From Erigeron canadensis (taxonomy: Eukaryota > Streptophyta > Magnoliopsida > Asterales > Asteraceae): a DNA stretch of 64,000 nt. Both the position numbers and the translations under genes were made by a program. Of this stretch, positions 34,590 through 46,861 are shown piece by piece; within the stretch, counting starts at the first letter, position 1; every line of letters starts with the position of its first letter. The notes under the pieces were generated by a model that was not told where the DNA came from, did no database searches, and was given only the letters and a program-made list of their open reading frames with translations. The DNA lies in the NCBI RefSeq assembly GCF_010389155.1, contig NC_057762.1, forward strand, positions 35,958,055-36,022,054, written 5' to 3'.

Positions 34590-35582
34590 TTGCCGTCCGC
34601 TTTCGCCGGATTTTACTTGGACAAAAGGGTAAATTCGTCATGTAATTAATCTATTTTTATTTTTTGTTTCTCCACATAAGCTGTATTTTTTAGTTTTTCA
34701 GGAAAAAAAAACATTATCGAGTAGAGAAATATAAGATCGCATAATATGAAAATGAAAGGAGTAAGAGTACTCATGTAAACGAACCGACTAATTCATGAAC
34801 CGTTTATAAAAAGTCTGTTTATGTTAGTATGTTAATAGTTACTCGTACAATATTATTTTTAGTTTATGATATTATAAAAATTATGAAATTATAATTAATT
34901 TGAAAAATAAGATTATAATTCAGAATATAGAATAGGATTTTAGGTAAAATAAAACAATTATTAAAGTAAAACAAATAAAACAATAGGTTTTTCTTTACTG
35001 AAAATCACCGTGCATCACGAAAATCATTATGCATCAATTGCTTCGTGAATCTTCGTGCATCAATCTAACCATGATCTAATGGTCAAGATCTTGTCTTATT
35101 TGTTTTACTTTAATACTTGTTTTACAATACCCAACCCATATATAATAGATGTTAAATATGTTAAAACATGATTAATTAAACGTGATATTTTGTTATAACA
35201 ACTTTATATGTAAGAATAATAACAATAATAGTAGTAGTTATAATAAAAAGAACTAAAATAAAAAAATAAAAATGTTTAGAAAATATAAATAAAAAAATAT
35301 AATATAGTAATAATATAACTACATAAAAAACAAAAATAAAAGGATAAAATGAAATTAAGCAAAATATGACATGACAACTATATTATTTGATATATATTTA
35401 TTATAACTTATTAGTGATTAGGATTAAGACTAGATGAGTTAGAACTTATTAATAAAAAAATTTTTAAAAAAAAACATAAAAGTTTGACACATATACAAAA
35501 TGGTAATTTGTAAAGATAAGAGAATAATTACATAAGGCTAAACATATCATTTCTTAGTTATATTAATTGATACATAATATCT
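34590..35582. other. Gene-free, very AT-rich
   Basis: Nothing coding is recognised. There is a small imperfect repeat of ATCACGAAAATCATTATGCATCA type near 35005-35060. The rest is A/T-rich filler. Confidence 0.5.
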
Positions 35583-35835
35583 ATAAATAATTATAAGTGA
35601 AACTTCACAAATTAAAACCAAGAAAGTTATAGAACCATGACAACATTATCTTCAAATATTCGAGTAATATGGGTAATATTGCTATTCAAATGTATAAAAA
35701 AAACAACAATCATGGAAAAGATTATTACTATAGCTGTAGTTGATAATTACCCAATCTCACTTGCAATAATTTAATGAAAGTTAGCTTTGTAAAATGAACA
35801 CAAGTATAAACAGGTTGATATAAGAGAGTAATTAA
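35583..35835 (+). repeat. Direct repeat B, copy 1
   Basis: About 250 bp starting ATAAATAATTATAAGTG and ending GATATAAGAGAGTAATTAAT. It is about 95% identical to 44227-44479 in the same orientation, 8.6 kb away. The two copies bracket the region that contains the large inverted repeat. Confidence 0.9.
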
Positions 35836-38800
35836 TCTATATATATCTAAAAGTTCTATCAAGCAAGTGGAAAAATTGACGCATTCTTGACGCTTTATTG
35901 ATGTGTACTTAATAGGGTTAATTAGGATACTTAATAGGGTTCATTATTCTGGTATCGTTTATTTGTGGGTTTTTTTGGTTTCATTATATGCATTTTGCAT
36001 TATACATAATAATTAGTTAATACGAGTAGTGTTTAATTTGGATCGGTTGTTTCTTGCAATTGGTTATTATGTCATTGAATGCATTGTTTGTTTTCTTATA
36101 ATGCCAATTGAGCTTATATTATGTTATTGAATGCAATCTATAGTGTGTATAATAAATCGTATATGTATATCTTGCATTGATATTAGGATGTGAAGGTATT
36201 TTTATGAATGAACTAATTCGTAAATAGTTGTTATCATCATTTAGCGATTTTTAGGCACTAAATTTGTTAATATGACTATTAACCAATAAATTCGTTACCA
36301 TAGTTTCGCGTTTCGGTTTGTTATTCAATATTATGTGTTATTAAGTATATATATTTTAGTGTACAATATATATAACATATAAGTCGTAGCCATAATTTTC
36401 TTTTTAATTTATATATTATGGTTAGGTTATGGTTATGTTTATTTTAGATTCACTTAGTTTGGTTTAAGCAATTATATTCGTGAATTTCAGTTGAATCTAT
36501 ATATCAATGTTGTAATCAATGATTGATGTCTTAAAACGATTGTGGTGAAAAAAATTACGGATGGTTTAATGAATGCGTGGTTATTGTTATCTTTTCGTAT
36601 TACTTTATAATTAATTATTATATGCTAATAAATGAGATTTTACACTTATCAGTTTGGTAACTGAATGGGCACATAGAACCAACATTTACAATGGAGAAGT
36701 GATAAGGTTGGCGTTGAAGAGAATTTTGGGACTAATGGGGCAATCTTGATTTTTGATAAACACCCACTTTTCATTAGTCACATCTTCATTCACGTATTCT
36801 TTTTTTCTTTATTTTGACATGCTATTTTTCTCTTTTATTTCTCTTGATTCTTTCGGGCCATGTTCTGTGAATATATATGTACAATCTAACATGACGTTTG
36901 AAAGTATACAATCTGTGGATTCATCTTCTTCGTTTGGTTTCTTCTTCCTCTTTTTCTTTGATCTTGTGTTTGTTTATTGCAAGACATGTGGTTGCTTTCA
37001 AGGTGTTTGATATTATGCCTCAAAGAGAAGGTTGTGTGTGAACAAGGTAATCATCTTCTCTGATTTTGGTTTTGGTTCACTGCTATAGTAATTTTTTTAT
37101 TAGAATATATCAATGTTCTTTGGGTTCTTTAATATTTTGTAAAATTTATGTGTTTTTTTCATTATTTTAATATCATGTGGTGTGTATTTTTTTTGAAGCT
37201 GTTCAAATGAGTATGTAATGATTAATGTAATCTTAACTCAAATTTTTTGAATTTGTTTTTCCTTATGTGAGAATCAGTAAGATTGGATTATGACCCATGT
37301 ACACAACATGCCTCATGATGACAAGTTTCAACATGAAAATTATGTATATGCAAAATTTGCTCAATTAAGTTATAGTCATAATTTTGTGTAGTATTTATTA
37401 TTTAATTTGCCTTTGCGGAATAAATTTATTTTATTTATTGATTTATAAAGCGGTAAAGTGTATGATTCTGGATAAGCATATTGTATACTGTACAACGAGT
37501 TATAAGACAACTTTGCAAAACTGAATATGTACCAAAGGAGGTATGACATGTGTTTTCGTTGTGAAACGGGCATTAGTTGGATTGTGTCGAGTGCATATAA
37601 TATCGAGTACTTAGTGGTGAACAATGACTTCATATTTGGAGCTACTAAAAATGGGACAACTGAGGCATGTTGAAAAAAAGGTTAACAAAATTTATTTCCA
37701 TGAAGATGGGTAGTTTAAGGAACACCAAATTCACATCTTTAGCATCAAATTATGAATATGAAATGCTCTTTGATGGCACTTCTGATGGCAAAATCCAGGT
37801 TAGAAGCTCATCTTTTAAGTATCTTAATCCAACTTTCAAAGCATCTATTACTTGGATAATTTTTGCAGCTTATTTTTTGGCTTATTTTGCACTTAAAAGT
37901 CACGATAAGCTCATAAATCAGCAAATAAACGACACCAAAAAAAGACTTATTGTATAATAAGCCAATGCAGATTTTGATGTTCGCCTTGCAAGGAGAATAA
38001 GGCGTGATGCATACGAAAAGGGATCGGATATCGGTATAGTACTTGGCTAGGTTAGTTGATGATTCTCATATGATGATTATTATTATTATTGATTTTTTTG
38101 CTATAACTAATTTCCAATATATTTGATAATAATAATAAACTTAATTACTACTCGTAGGGCTTTATTATGTATAATAAGATAAATTTGTTAAAAGAATTCT
38201 TTTTGCGCGCCAGTACCAAAACCAAAGCAAAGTAGTGTTCTCGAGTTTGCATAAAGTATTATTTTGTATGTTTTTGTCGTATCTTTGCTCTTTTTTTGAT
38301 ACATTTGTTGGCAATTATTGATGGTATTAATGTATACGTTGAGTTGGTGTTCCCTTATTTCAAATCAGATTGCTTAAAACTTAAGATGCCTGAAGTGGTT
38401 TTCGCTTTTATGTTTAGTTACGAGGTCAAGGAGCCGAAGTTCCAGGCCAACGTAAATAAATTTCTAGCAAGTACAGTCTCTTTCCCTTGCTGATGGATAT
38501 GGGAAGTTTTCCGTCAATCCCTTTGAGGTATAAATCTTATCAATTGGTTGTGAAAAAAAAATGCTAGGCGACATTTTAATGACGATTAGAATCGTTCTGT
38601 TACAACAAACAAAAAATGAATTCTTATGTAAGGTTGATATTTATGTTGGTAATTATTAGTTATTTTAGCAGTTGGTTTAAGACCTTATTTTGTAGCAAAT
38701 TGCGTATAAACCAACATGTCGTTTGATATCTTTAATACTTACTGTAACCTATATGATTAATATGCAGGATATTGCTATGATGAGGAGATTTTAGAGGTAT

Positions 38801-39472
38801 CAGCGAAGTACTAACTAAGCTAAAAAAATTGCAAGTAAGCCCTTAAGGTTACATAATGTGTGCTTAAAAAGAAAAGTTATTTTGATGGATTATGTTAAAT
38901 GGGTAATGGGTCAAGAAGGATACTTTCCAGTTTCCACCTTTAGGTTGGGTGTTGTTGGATTGTGTTAAATGGGGTTTGGTTGATATGATTTGGGTTATTT
39001 GGGTTTTGTTGTATAGTTTCGGATGATGTTGGTAGAATTTTAAGAGATAGACTACCATCTTTTGGAGATGCTTCATAGGGTTTGGTGGAATTAAGAACAT
39101 TCCTTTTAAAATGTCTTGGTATAGATTTGTAAGCTGGGAGTCATTGTTATAATACACCGCTCGAGGACTACACACGAATGACAAATCCAAAGGCTTGCGG
39201 TGTATCGCACGGTTGGTCCATATCAGTGGCAATTACTTTATTATTTTGTTGAAGCCCGTAAAATCTTCTGAAGCAGAAAAGGTTTATATATGAATTGTTT
39301 ATGTAACTTCAATGTGTTGAGAAGATTGATTATAATAACTCCGGTGAAACAAGTGAGCACGGAAAAGGGAGGTACCAGATTCAAGTCAATGAACCTCATC
39401 AAATAGAAAAATTAAGCCGAAAATAAAAGATCCAACTCACCTATTGCCTAAATCTTTATCGTAAGTTAATAT
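35836..39472. other. Repeat-rich accessory region without a callable gene
   Basis: Open frames at 36753-37010, 37667-37957, 38296-38493 (+) and 38864-39232 (-) exist, but none shows a domain I can name. Somewhat gene-like blocks lie at 37660-37800 (frame with NYEYEMLFDGTSDGKIQ) and 38300-38490 (frame with VYVELVFPYFKSDCLKLKMP), separated by stops and AT-rich filler. They look like fragments of one captured or decayed gene. TCTATATATATCTAAAAG at about 35837 has the form of a Helitron 5' end, but I find no matching 3' end. Confidence 0.35.
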
Positions 39473-40452
39473 GAATACACTTTGTTGTTTTTGTTACTAA
39501 GGTGCATTGACAAAAAGTGATTTACGGAATAAACTTTCCAAAAGTATATGAAGCATGATTGCATAGTTCACAACAATATAGTAGGAGATCAAAAGATATA
39601 ATGACAAATGCCATCATATATGACAAAGAGAGATTTATTTTCAGGCTATGCGAAGAGAGTCGGATAGTCGTCTTAGATGAATGTAGCGATATATTCATGG
39701 TTATTTCTGGAATACCCAAGTACGTTTACTTATCCACCACTTATGATTATGTTATGCTGAACTACAACACAGATTGCAATTGTAATGACAAAAAGACATG
39801 TTTGACAGTTGTTAATAAATAGTTGATATGATTTGCAGTTTGCTGAGTTTTTGCATTCACTTGTTTCAGGTTCATGGAAAGAAGTCGACGATTAAAAACA
39901 TTGAAGCAGAGATTGAAAGGATCTACGGGAAGTAAGTTCTTGGTTTACTGGTATGTATGCTTGAACCTCTTTTTTTCTGTTGTGTTATGGGACAAGTTTC
40001 TTACTGGATATGGTTTAACTATAGGTCAGAAATATGGTCCTTTTATGAAGAAAGGTTTGGGAAGCCAAGTGAACTGCCTAGCTCTCACCATAAACTTATA
40101 ACAGCCGCCAATATGAGAGGCAAGGATGGCGCTACAAAGAAGAAGTAAAACTGTTAACATTAAATTACTTCTTGTAACACTGAAATTTAGATCCATATTA
40201 ATAGAGATCGATGGCTGGACCGCATGGCGGAAATAAGCTAGCGAGGTCAGTAAGAACAACAACAATAATGCGGCTGCTGCTTTCCCAGGAGCTTGAAAGA
40301 CAATTCAGTTGTCTAAAATATAAGAAGACACTATACATTATTTTTCTCTTAAGTTAATTGGAATATATAGAAATAAAACGTATTAAAGGTTAACACAATC
40401 GAATGATGGGTACATAAGTCGTAGAAAGAGGTATGTAAAATATGACTTCAGG
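39473..40452 (+). repeat. Large inverted repeat, left arm
   Basis: 980 bp that reappear in reverse complement at 43090-43963 with near identity. It contains splice-like segments with open frames: CEESRIVVLDECSDIFMVIS (39640-39720) and, after CAG, a frame GKKSTIKNIEAEIERIYGK (39870-39930), then YEERFGKPSELPSSHHK. This suggests exons of an unknown gene. Relative to the right arm it carries about 112 extra bases (40138-40249). Confidence 0.9.
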
Positions 40453-40551
40453 TTAGAAGACTATTACCTTATTGTATTAATAGAGTAGCAATTATTAATG
40501 ACATAATAAAATATACCAAAGTTAATTTCACTCTAAAGAAAACAATGCATC

Positions 40552-40887
40552 CTATCCTTCTTTATGTTTTTCTTGAGAATTAGATGCACCATCATTTTTC
40601 TTTTGATTCTTCAATACCTCCACTCGATTTATAACATCCTGCTTAAACTTACTGACCACTAAATTTGGCATGGCATTAGCAGGCGCAACATTTACCAGTT
40701 GTTGTAACCAATCGACATCTCGCGAAGATAACATATCAACCGAGTGAGTAGAATAAGTGTCATCCCACCACAAAACTTCAATAACCTCCATGAATTCTAT
40801 CATCATCCACTCCCTCACACACTTACACGGATCATCCTTCTCAATGTCGACATAGTCAAACGCAACAAATTCATCCTTTGCCGCCAT
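40552..40887 (-). CDS. Hypothetical 111-aa ORF in the inverted-repeat loop
   Basis: An acidic-then-basic open frame starting MAAKDEFVAFDYVDIEKDD, with WWDD, DVDWLQQLVNVAP and a lysine-rich end. No family recognised. An upstream ACACTACAG just before the start codon could be a splice acceptor, so this may be an exon of a larger gene rather than a complete one. Composition is more gene-like than the neighbouring sequence. Confidence 0.35.
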   Translation of the reverse strand: MAAKDEFVAFDYVDIEKDDPCKCVREWMMIEFMEVIEVLWWDDTYSTHSVDMLSSRDVDWLQQLVNVAPANAMPNLVVSKFKQDVINRVEVLKNQKKNDGASNSQEKHKEG

Positions 40888-42417
40888 AAATGATTCCTGT
40901 AGTGTTTTAAGGTATTACAACTTCAATTTCAAATAAATAATCAATAAGCTATATCTCCTTATATATATATACATACATAACAGTATGAAACATACTTCTC
41001 ATTAAGATCAAACATTGTAACTTTTAACATGTTACTAATTGATTAATAGTTAAGTTTACAAGAAGTTATAAATGCACACCTTCATATTTTTAACAAGATA
41101 AATGAATAAACAATTTATATGTAAATTAATACACACTCTGATCAAAATTCATAATCCAACAAATATTTGGGTCATTTAAATTAATACACTCTATCAAAAA
41201 TTAATAGCCCAACAAATATTTGGGTCTTTCATATGATGTTGGAATGTTCTTTTTGTCCATTTCCGATGATAAGAGGGACCAAGACAAAACTATATTCGCA
41301 AAGGTAGCCCAACTTTGACCACCTAATTATATGACGCTTAATAGAATAAATATACTAACGTAAACATACAACTTTGATTACGAGAACAAAGTATATATAT
41401 CTATGGATGGTTTCTCGGCAATATAGGGGTAAATGTAGAGGATGCTGCTACTTTGAAATCTAAGAGTCGTTTAGAGGAACAAAACAATTTTGACGTTACA
41501 AACACAAGAGATATAAACATATTTATAATAAATTCTACCCTTTAGAAACTAACCATTTTTATAATAAACTCTTTAGTGTAACATGTTTTTACTCCTTACG
41601 AATTGAAGATGTTCTAATATGGTACATGTAATTCACATTAACGATGCAACATTTTAACAACATTTGAAAGTTTGTTGTTTATTAGTTTTTAATAAACAAT
41701 TACGTGGTGTATATGAACACTAACAGAACTTGGAACAGAGCATCACTATCAACATTTGAAAGTTTAATTTTATAAGTTTTTTAATGAATAACTCCAGGGC
41801 GAATTTAGATTTTTATTACTATCCTTGAACATGAACATCTACTTTGATACAATCTATATATAAAGAAAAGTCGGCCCAACTCAAATACATCCACTCAAAC
41901 ATGATCAATAGAAAATGGTATTTAGGCCCACAAAGAAACGCTATACCTTCACCTTCGGCCGAAAAGAAAACGCATATCACAATCATCAATTCTGTATTGA
42001 ATAAATATATAACCATGAGTACACGGTTAGATCCATAAGTCCAACTCACCGGCAATGTAGGATGAGAATGCTTGCACAACAAACCATGAACACGTCCACA
42101 TATACAATGCCATGGTGTCTAATACTTTCAAGACAACATTTAAAAAAATAATATACCATTCACATTTTCTAAATTTATTATAATATCAAACTCTTAACTT
42201 GCTATGTCAATTATATCCATTCACATTCTTTACATTTATTGTAATATGAAACTCTTCCCTTGCTATGGCTGTCACTATATACAAAATATGAAGAGGCATC
42301 GGTTATTCACTTTACCCTTACAAACGAGCAATATATATCTCAAACAAATCCTATATCAATTTACGGTTCTCTTTTCAAACACACACATAGTCCATCCAAT
42401 TCATCATTACAAACCAA
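40888..42417. other. Loop sequence without a callable gene
   Basis: AT-rich. A duplicated phrase (CCAACAAATATTTGGGTC near 41157 and 41210) is the only structure seen. Short frames at 41819-42082 and 41844-42038 overlap on opposite strands and are unsupported. Confidence 0.4.
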
Positions 42418-43053
42418 TGTCGACCTCCTCTTCACGTAATGGTCCTTCACAGAAAAAAAATCTGACTAAGAATATGATTCTGAAAACCAAAAATACAACA
42501 ATAACCATCAAAATCGAAGAACACGAGCCAAAAAAAAAGGTAATACAGGCTTTCGAAATGTATACTCCTCTCTTATGCATGAGAAGCAGCCTATCTTGAA
42601 TGATTCTTCATCAAAAGATGAAGAAGATAATGTCCCGTTGAGCCAGAGAAAGTCGCTTATGAAACGAACAAAACAGATTGACACACTCGTCAAAACAGAA
42701 CACAAGAGGTCCGGCGACAAGGGTAAAGGTAACATGTCACATTAATACATACTCAATAACACAATTGTACTTCTTAAATATAAATGTACACACCCTTGCT
42801 TAATTATCATATTACCTATCGATCTTCAACTTTACCTTTCGATCTTCACGTACGACTCGAAGACGCAGCACTAACATACTTATTGTTCTTCAATTTTACA
42901 GGTCCTATGCAATTTCCAAATGGAGTCACAGATGATGAGGAGTCCGATGACGATCAAGACAACATGATATTACGGTACGTTAGGAAGAAACAGAACAAAC
43001 TAAACCCCTGTGACGAAGAAGGATCGGAATTTAACCCAATAATTATAACTTAA
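42418..43053 (+). CDS. Hypothetical Lys/Ser/Asp-rich protein, possibly two or more exons
   Basis: An ATG at 42418 opens MSTSSSRNGPSQKKNLTK with IKIEEHEPKKK. After an A9 run near 42530 the best continuation is in another frame (QPILNDSSSKDEEDNVPLSQ, then KRTKQIDTLVKTEHKRSGDK), so a frameshift or a small unrecognised splice is needed. GGTAAAG|GTAACA at about 42729 and TTTTACAG at 42901 fit an intron. The last exon encodes GPMQFPNGVTDDEESDDDQD and ends at 43053. No family recognised; it may be a broken captured gene. Confidence 0.35.
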
Positions 43054-43089
43054 GATACCCTGGATGTAACATAAGATCATAGAAGCAGT

Positions 43090-43963
43090 CCTGAAGTCAT
43101 ATTTTACATACCTCTTTCTACGACTTATGTACCCATCATTCGATTGTGTTAACCTTTAATACGTTTTATTTCTATATATTCCAATTAACTTAAGAGAAAA
43201 ATAATGTATAGTGTCTTCTTATATTTTAGACAACTGAATTGTCTTTCAAGCTCCTGGGAAAGCAGCAGCCGCATTATTGTTGTTGTTCTTACTTATCGAT
43301 TGTAGCGCCATCCTTGCCTTTCATATTGGCGGCTGTTATAAGTTTATGGTGAGAGCTAGGCAGTTCACTTGGCTTCCCAAACCTTTCTTCATAAAAGGAC
43401 CATATTTCTGACCTATAGTTAAACCATATCCAGTAAGAAACTTGTCCCATAACACAACAGAAAAAAAGAGGTTCAAGCATACATACCAGTAAACCAAGAA
43501 CTTACTTCCCGTAGATCCTTTCAATCTCTGCTTCAATGTTTTTAATCGTCGACTTCTTTCCATGAACCTGAAACAAGTGAATGCAAAAACTCAGCAAACT
43601 GCAAATCATATCAACTATTTATTAACAACTGTCAAACATGTCTTTTTGTCATTACAATTGCAATCTGTGTTGTAGTTCAGCATAAATAATCATAAGTGGT
43701 GGATAAGTAAACGTACTTGGGTATTCCAGAAATAACCATGAATATATCGCTACATTCATCTAAGACGACTATCCGACTCTCTTCGCATAGCCTGAAAATA
43801 AATCTCTCTTTGTCATATATGATGGCATTTGTCATTATATCTTTTGATCTCCTACTATATTGTTGTGAACTATGCAATCATGCTTCATATACTTTTGGAA
43901 AGTTTATTCCGTAAATCACTTTTTGTCAATGCACCTTAGTAACAAAAACAACAAAGTGTATTC
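43090..43963 (-). repeat. Large inverted repeat, right arm
   Basis: 874 bp, the reverse complement of 39473-40452. Where the left arm has 40138-40249 this arm has only a short TCGATAA-like replacement. Elsewhere differences are rare, so the duplication is young or homogenised. The loop between arms is 2637 bp. Confidence 0.9.
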
Positions 43964-44009
43964 GTAAATCACTACTTGGACAGTTATATCATTCACGGGA
44001 ACTTTAACA

Positions 44010-44222
44010 CTCAACTAAATTTACGGAATAAAAAGTATTACTGATTTAAAAAAATGACAATTCTATTATTAATAGTAATATTAAATACTAAAATACATTA
44101 AAGTTAAATTTCCAAATAAATCAAAAATAAGCAATAATTATTGTAACAATTTGATAAATAAGTAAAAATCTTACATGTCATCCAAAATTTTTTGCCATAT
44201 AAGCATTTTCATATCCTCTCTT
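44010..44222 (+). repeat. Direct repeat A, copy 1
   Basis: Starts CTCAACTAAATTTACGG, contains GGAATAAAAAGTATTACTG and ends near TTTTCATATCCTCTC. It matches 44701-44915 in the same orientation (roughly 88-90% by eye). Repeat B copy 2 lies between the two A copies. Confidence 0.8.
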
Positions 44223-44226
44223 AATA

Positions 44227-44479
44227 ATAAATAATTATAAGTGAAACTTCACAAATTAAAACCAAGAAAACAATAGAACCATGGCAACATTATCTTCAAA
44301 TATTCGAGTAATATGACTAATATTGCTAAACAAAAGTATAAAAAAACAACAATCATGGAAAAGATTATTACTATAGCTATAGTTGATAATTACCCAATCT
44401 CACTTGCAATAATTTAATGACAGTTAGCTTTGTAAAATGAATACAAATATAAATAGGATGATATAAGAGAGTAATTAAT
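44227..44479 (+). repeat. Direct repeat B, copy 2
   Basis: Matches 35583-35835 at about 95% over its whole length. It is immediately followed by a different sequence from copy 1, so the duplication boundary is sharp at about 44479. Confidence 0.9.
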
Positions 44480-44700
44480 TAATTAATCATAGTATTAAAT
44501 CAAATCAAATGACAGTAAACCAAAAGGTAAGTGATATTGCTACAACAAAGTTTAACCATCTACAACAATTGTTGCTTAATACAGTAGTATACTGCACAAT
44601 AAATGTTGTACTTATGATGTAGATGGCTAAAACTTGTTGTATGAATATCACTCCCCAAACCAAAAAAGTTACAACTTAGAGTATGAATAATAATTAACAA

Positions 44701-44915
44701 CTCAACTAAATCTTAGGGAATAAAAAGTATTACTGGTTTAAAAAAAATGACAACTCTATTATTAATATTAATAATAAATACTAAAATACATTAAACTTAA
44801 ATTTCCAAATAAATAAAAAAAAGTAAGCAAAAATTATAACAATTTGACAAATAAGTAAAAATCCTACATGTCATCCAAAAAAATTGTCACATAAACATTT
44901 TCATATCATCTCTTA
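44701..44915 (+). repeat. Direct repeat A, copy 2
   Basis: Second copy of the 44010-44222 sequence, ending near CATATCATCTCTTAG. The ~690-bp spacing of the two copies is too short for a standard LTR element. Confidence 0.8.
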
Positions 44916-44999
44916 GTTATATACAAAGAAGGTTTTTAAAGGTTTCTGCCTTTTTAAGGTTCATAGAATAACCTTTCCCTGTATGTATATATGTATATA

Positions 45000-45242
45000 T
45001 CTATATTATCTTATATTCTTATGAAAAAAACACCCATATTGAAAGTTAAATGGGGAAAATTGTCTAAAATACTCATAATGATTAAATTACAGTATCAGTC
45101 ATTTATTTTTTAAAATATTTCCATTAACCATTTACATCAATTATCTACACCACTCGATGTCATCTCTACCACCAACAGTCATCCCCCACCACCACACTTG
45201 CGCCACCATGATCATGGTCGCATTGTGCAGGTACTGTGCTAG
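45000..45242 (+). mobile_element. Non-autonomous Helitron, family 1, copy B
   Basis: Starts TCTATATTATCTTATATTC after an A, ends GTACTGTGCTAG before a T. The interior shares AATGATTAAATTACAGTATC-like and TTATTTTTTAAAATAT blocks and the C-rich CCACCACCACACTTGCGCC end with 1572-1882. Near the 3' end CACCATGATCATGGT is a palindrome that can serve as the terminal hairpin. Confidence 0.65.
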
Positions 45243-45311
45243 TATGTAGAGAGAGGTGTTAAAGAATATGTGACTGTAGAATACCTATGCTTGAGAGGCT
45301 AACATATGTGT

Positions 45312-45394
45312 CTTTCTAATACATTCAAAAGTGGTGTACTTTTCCTTTTGTCTATTTTCATCTTCTTCCTTTGAGTCTTTCTCTCCCTCACTCA

Positions 45395-45432
<38 letters not shown>

Positions 45433-46350
45433 CCTCTCTTTATTTTCTCATTTTATCTTTGCACCAACAGTGGAGTCGCCAGAAAAAAAAATTCAAAGGT
45501 TTTTCTTAAACGTTAAGGTCGTCAAATCCCGTTATTTGACCGTTAAGATTGGACATTTAAATCTACCCTACAAGAAAGATAAACGTAACGATAGCCCTCT
45601 TTTACCCGTTACAATGGCTGGCCATTATTTACAACACTGATTGCGGGCCATTAGATATCTGTTAGTTACAGTCTGGACATGGGAAGGTATGCTGACAATA
45701 CAAATTGATCGAAATTCCTCCAGAGATGAACTCTATGTCGATGCCTACCAAGATGAGGTGGATACAAAGATTCCTTCTAGTACTCTTTAAACCTTCTTAA
45801 TAAGTATGATGGATTTTCCAATATTTCTGCTTTGACATTGGGTAAGAAAACAATAGTCGGGTTACAACTTGTCAAATGATATGACAAGTTTAAGAAATCA
45901 TATCGTTGTAACTCGATTATATTTTTTAATCAATGTTGAAATAGAAAGGATTGAAAATCCATCATACACATTTACTAAGAAAATTTAGAGGGTATTAGAA
46001 TGGAGTTTTGTATCCGCCTCCTTTTGGTAGGCATCAACATTGAATACATCCAGGGAGAAATTTCCATCAATTAGTATTGTCAGCATGCCTTCCATGCCCA
46101 CAACACTGAATACATACGTTATCAGGCATGTAGGGTAGATTTAAAAGATCCAATCGTTAACGGTCAAATAACGGGATTCGGCGGCCTTAACGTTTAGGAA
46201 CAAGCTTTGATTTTTGTTCTGGCAACTCCACCTTCGGTGAAAAGATAAAACAAGAAAAAAGAGGCAAGAGAGAGAAAAACACTCAAAGGAAGAAGATGAG
46301 AATGGACAAAAGAAAAAACACACAATTTTTGAATGAATTAGAAGGATACA
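45312..46350. repeat. Long imperfect foldback (arms 45312-45871 and 45893-46350)
   Basis: The right arm is the reverse complement of the left over about 450-550 bases, at roughly 75-80% by eye. Shared landmarks are ATCCCGTTATTTGACCGTTA, GATGCCTACCAA, GGATACAAA and GATGGATTTTC on one strand. The turn contains ACTTGTCA...TGACAAGT inside GGTTACAAC...GTTGTAACTC. A (CT)n(AT)n tract (45396-45432) interrupts the left arm. The paired sequence has gene-like phrases (GGCATGCTGACAATAC, GTTGATGCCTACC), so it resembles an inverted copy of a gene fragment more than a MITE. Confidence 0.8.
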
Positions 46351-46861
46351 TGGAGTGTTCTGATAGGGTGTATGCGATTTTATTTGAATAAGGGGATAGA
46401 AAAGCACTACAATAATGCAAAACGAATTTTTATTTTTATTTTCATGTGCATGTGATTTATTTATATTTTAGATAAGTTCTATGGACTATTATTATAAATA
46501 ATAAATTTATATAAATAATAAATATAGGTATTTAATTATTTTAGAATTTATGGTTATTGACTGTAGTTTTGGTTATCACAACCCTGAATGATGCAATAGA
46601 GCAATGAATCATTCGATGCTTCTTTACGCACCAAATTTTGCTTCTTTTTATCGGGTTCGTTCATATAGATATTGGCTTAAACTCATCATGATGACTCATT
46701 GTCTCGTGAAAAAGGACCCCGAAGTGTGCATAAAAATCTGAAGTTTTCGTAGAAACCATTGTTATATGCTCACTGAAAGTAAAACCTTCCTAAATATGTT
46801 TAGATAGGTAGCACGTTCATCAATATGGGGCAATATCCAAATGAGAAGTCTCCATTAAAAC
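46351..46861. other. Gene-free stretch
   Basis: No coding frame, RNA gene or repeat boundary recognised; AT-rich at first, more balanced after 46560. Confidence 0.5.

Noticed and set aside
37667..37957. 96-aa plus-strand frame, thought of as a replication-protein-A-like fragment from a Helitron
   Set aside because: Only a short NYEYEM-like phrase resembles RPA; the rest does not align by eye, so I do not name it.
38864..39232. 122-aa minus-strand open frame, the longest in the 35-39 kb region
   Set aside because: No recognisable domain, no splice context, and it runs through T/G-rich repetitive sequence such as GGGTTATTTGGGTTTTGTTG; likely chance.
35583..44479. LTR retrotransposon interpretation of direct repeat B
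   Set aside because: The repeats lack TG...CA ends, and no primer-binding site, polypurine tract, gag or pol is visible between them.
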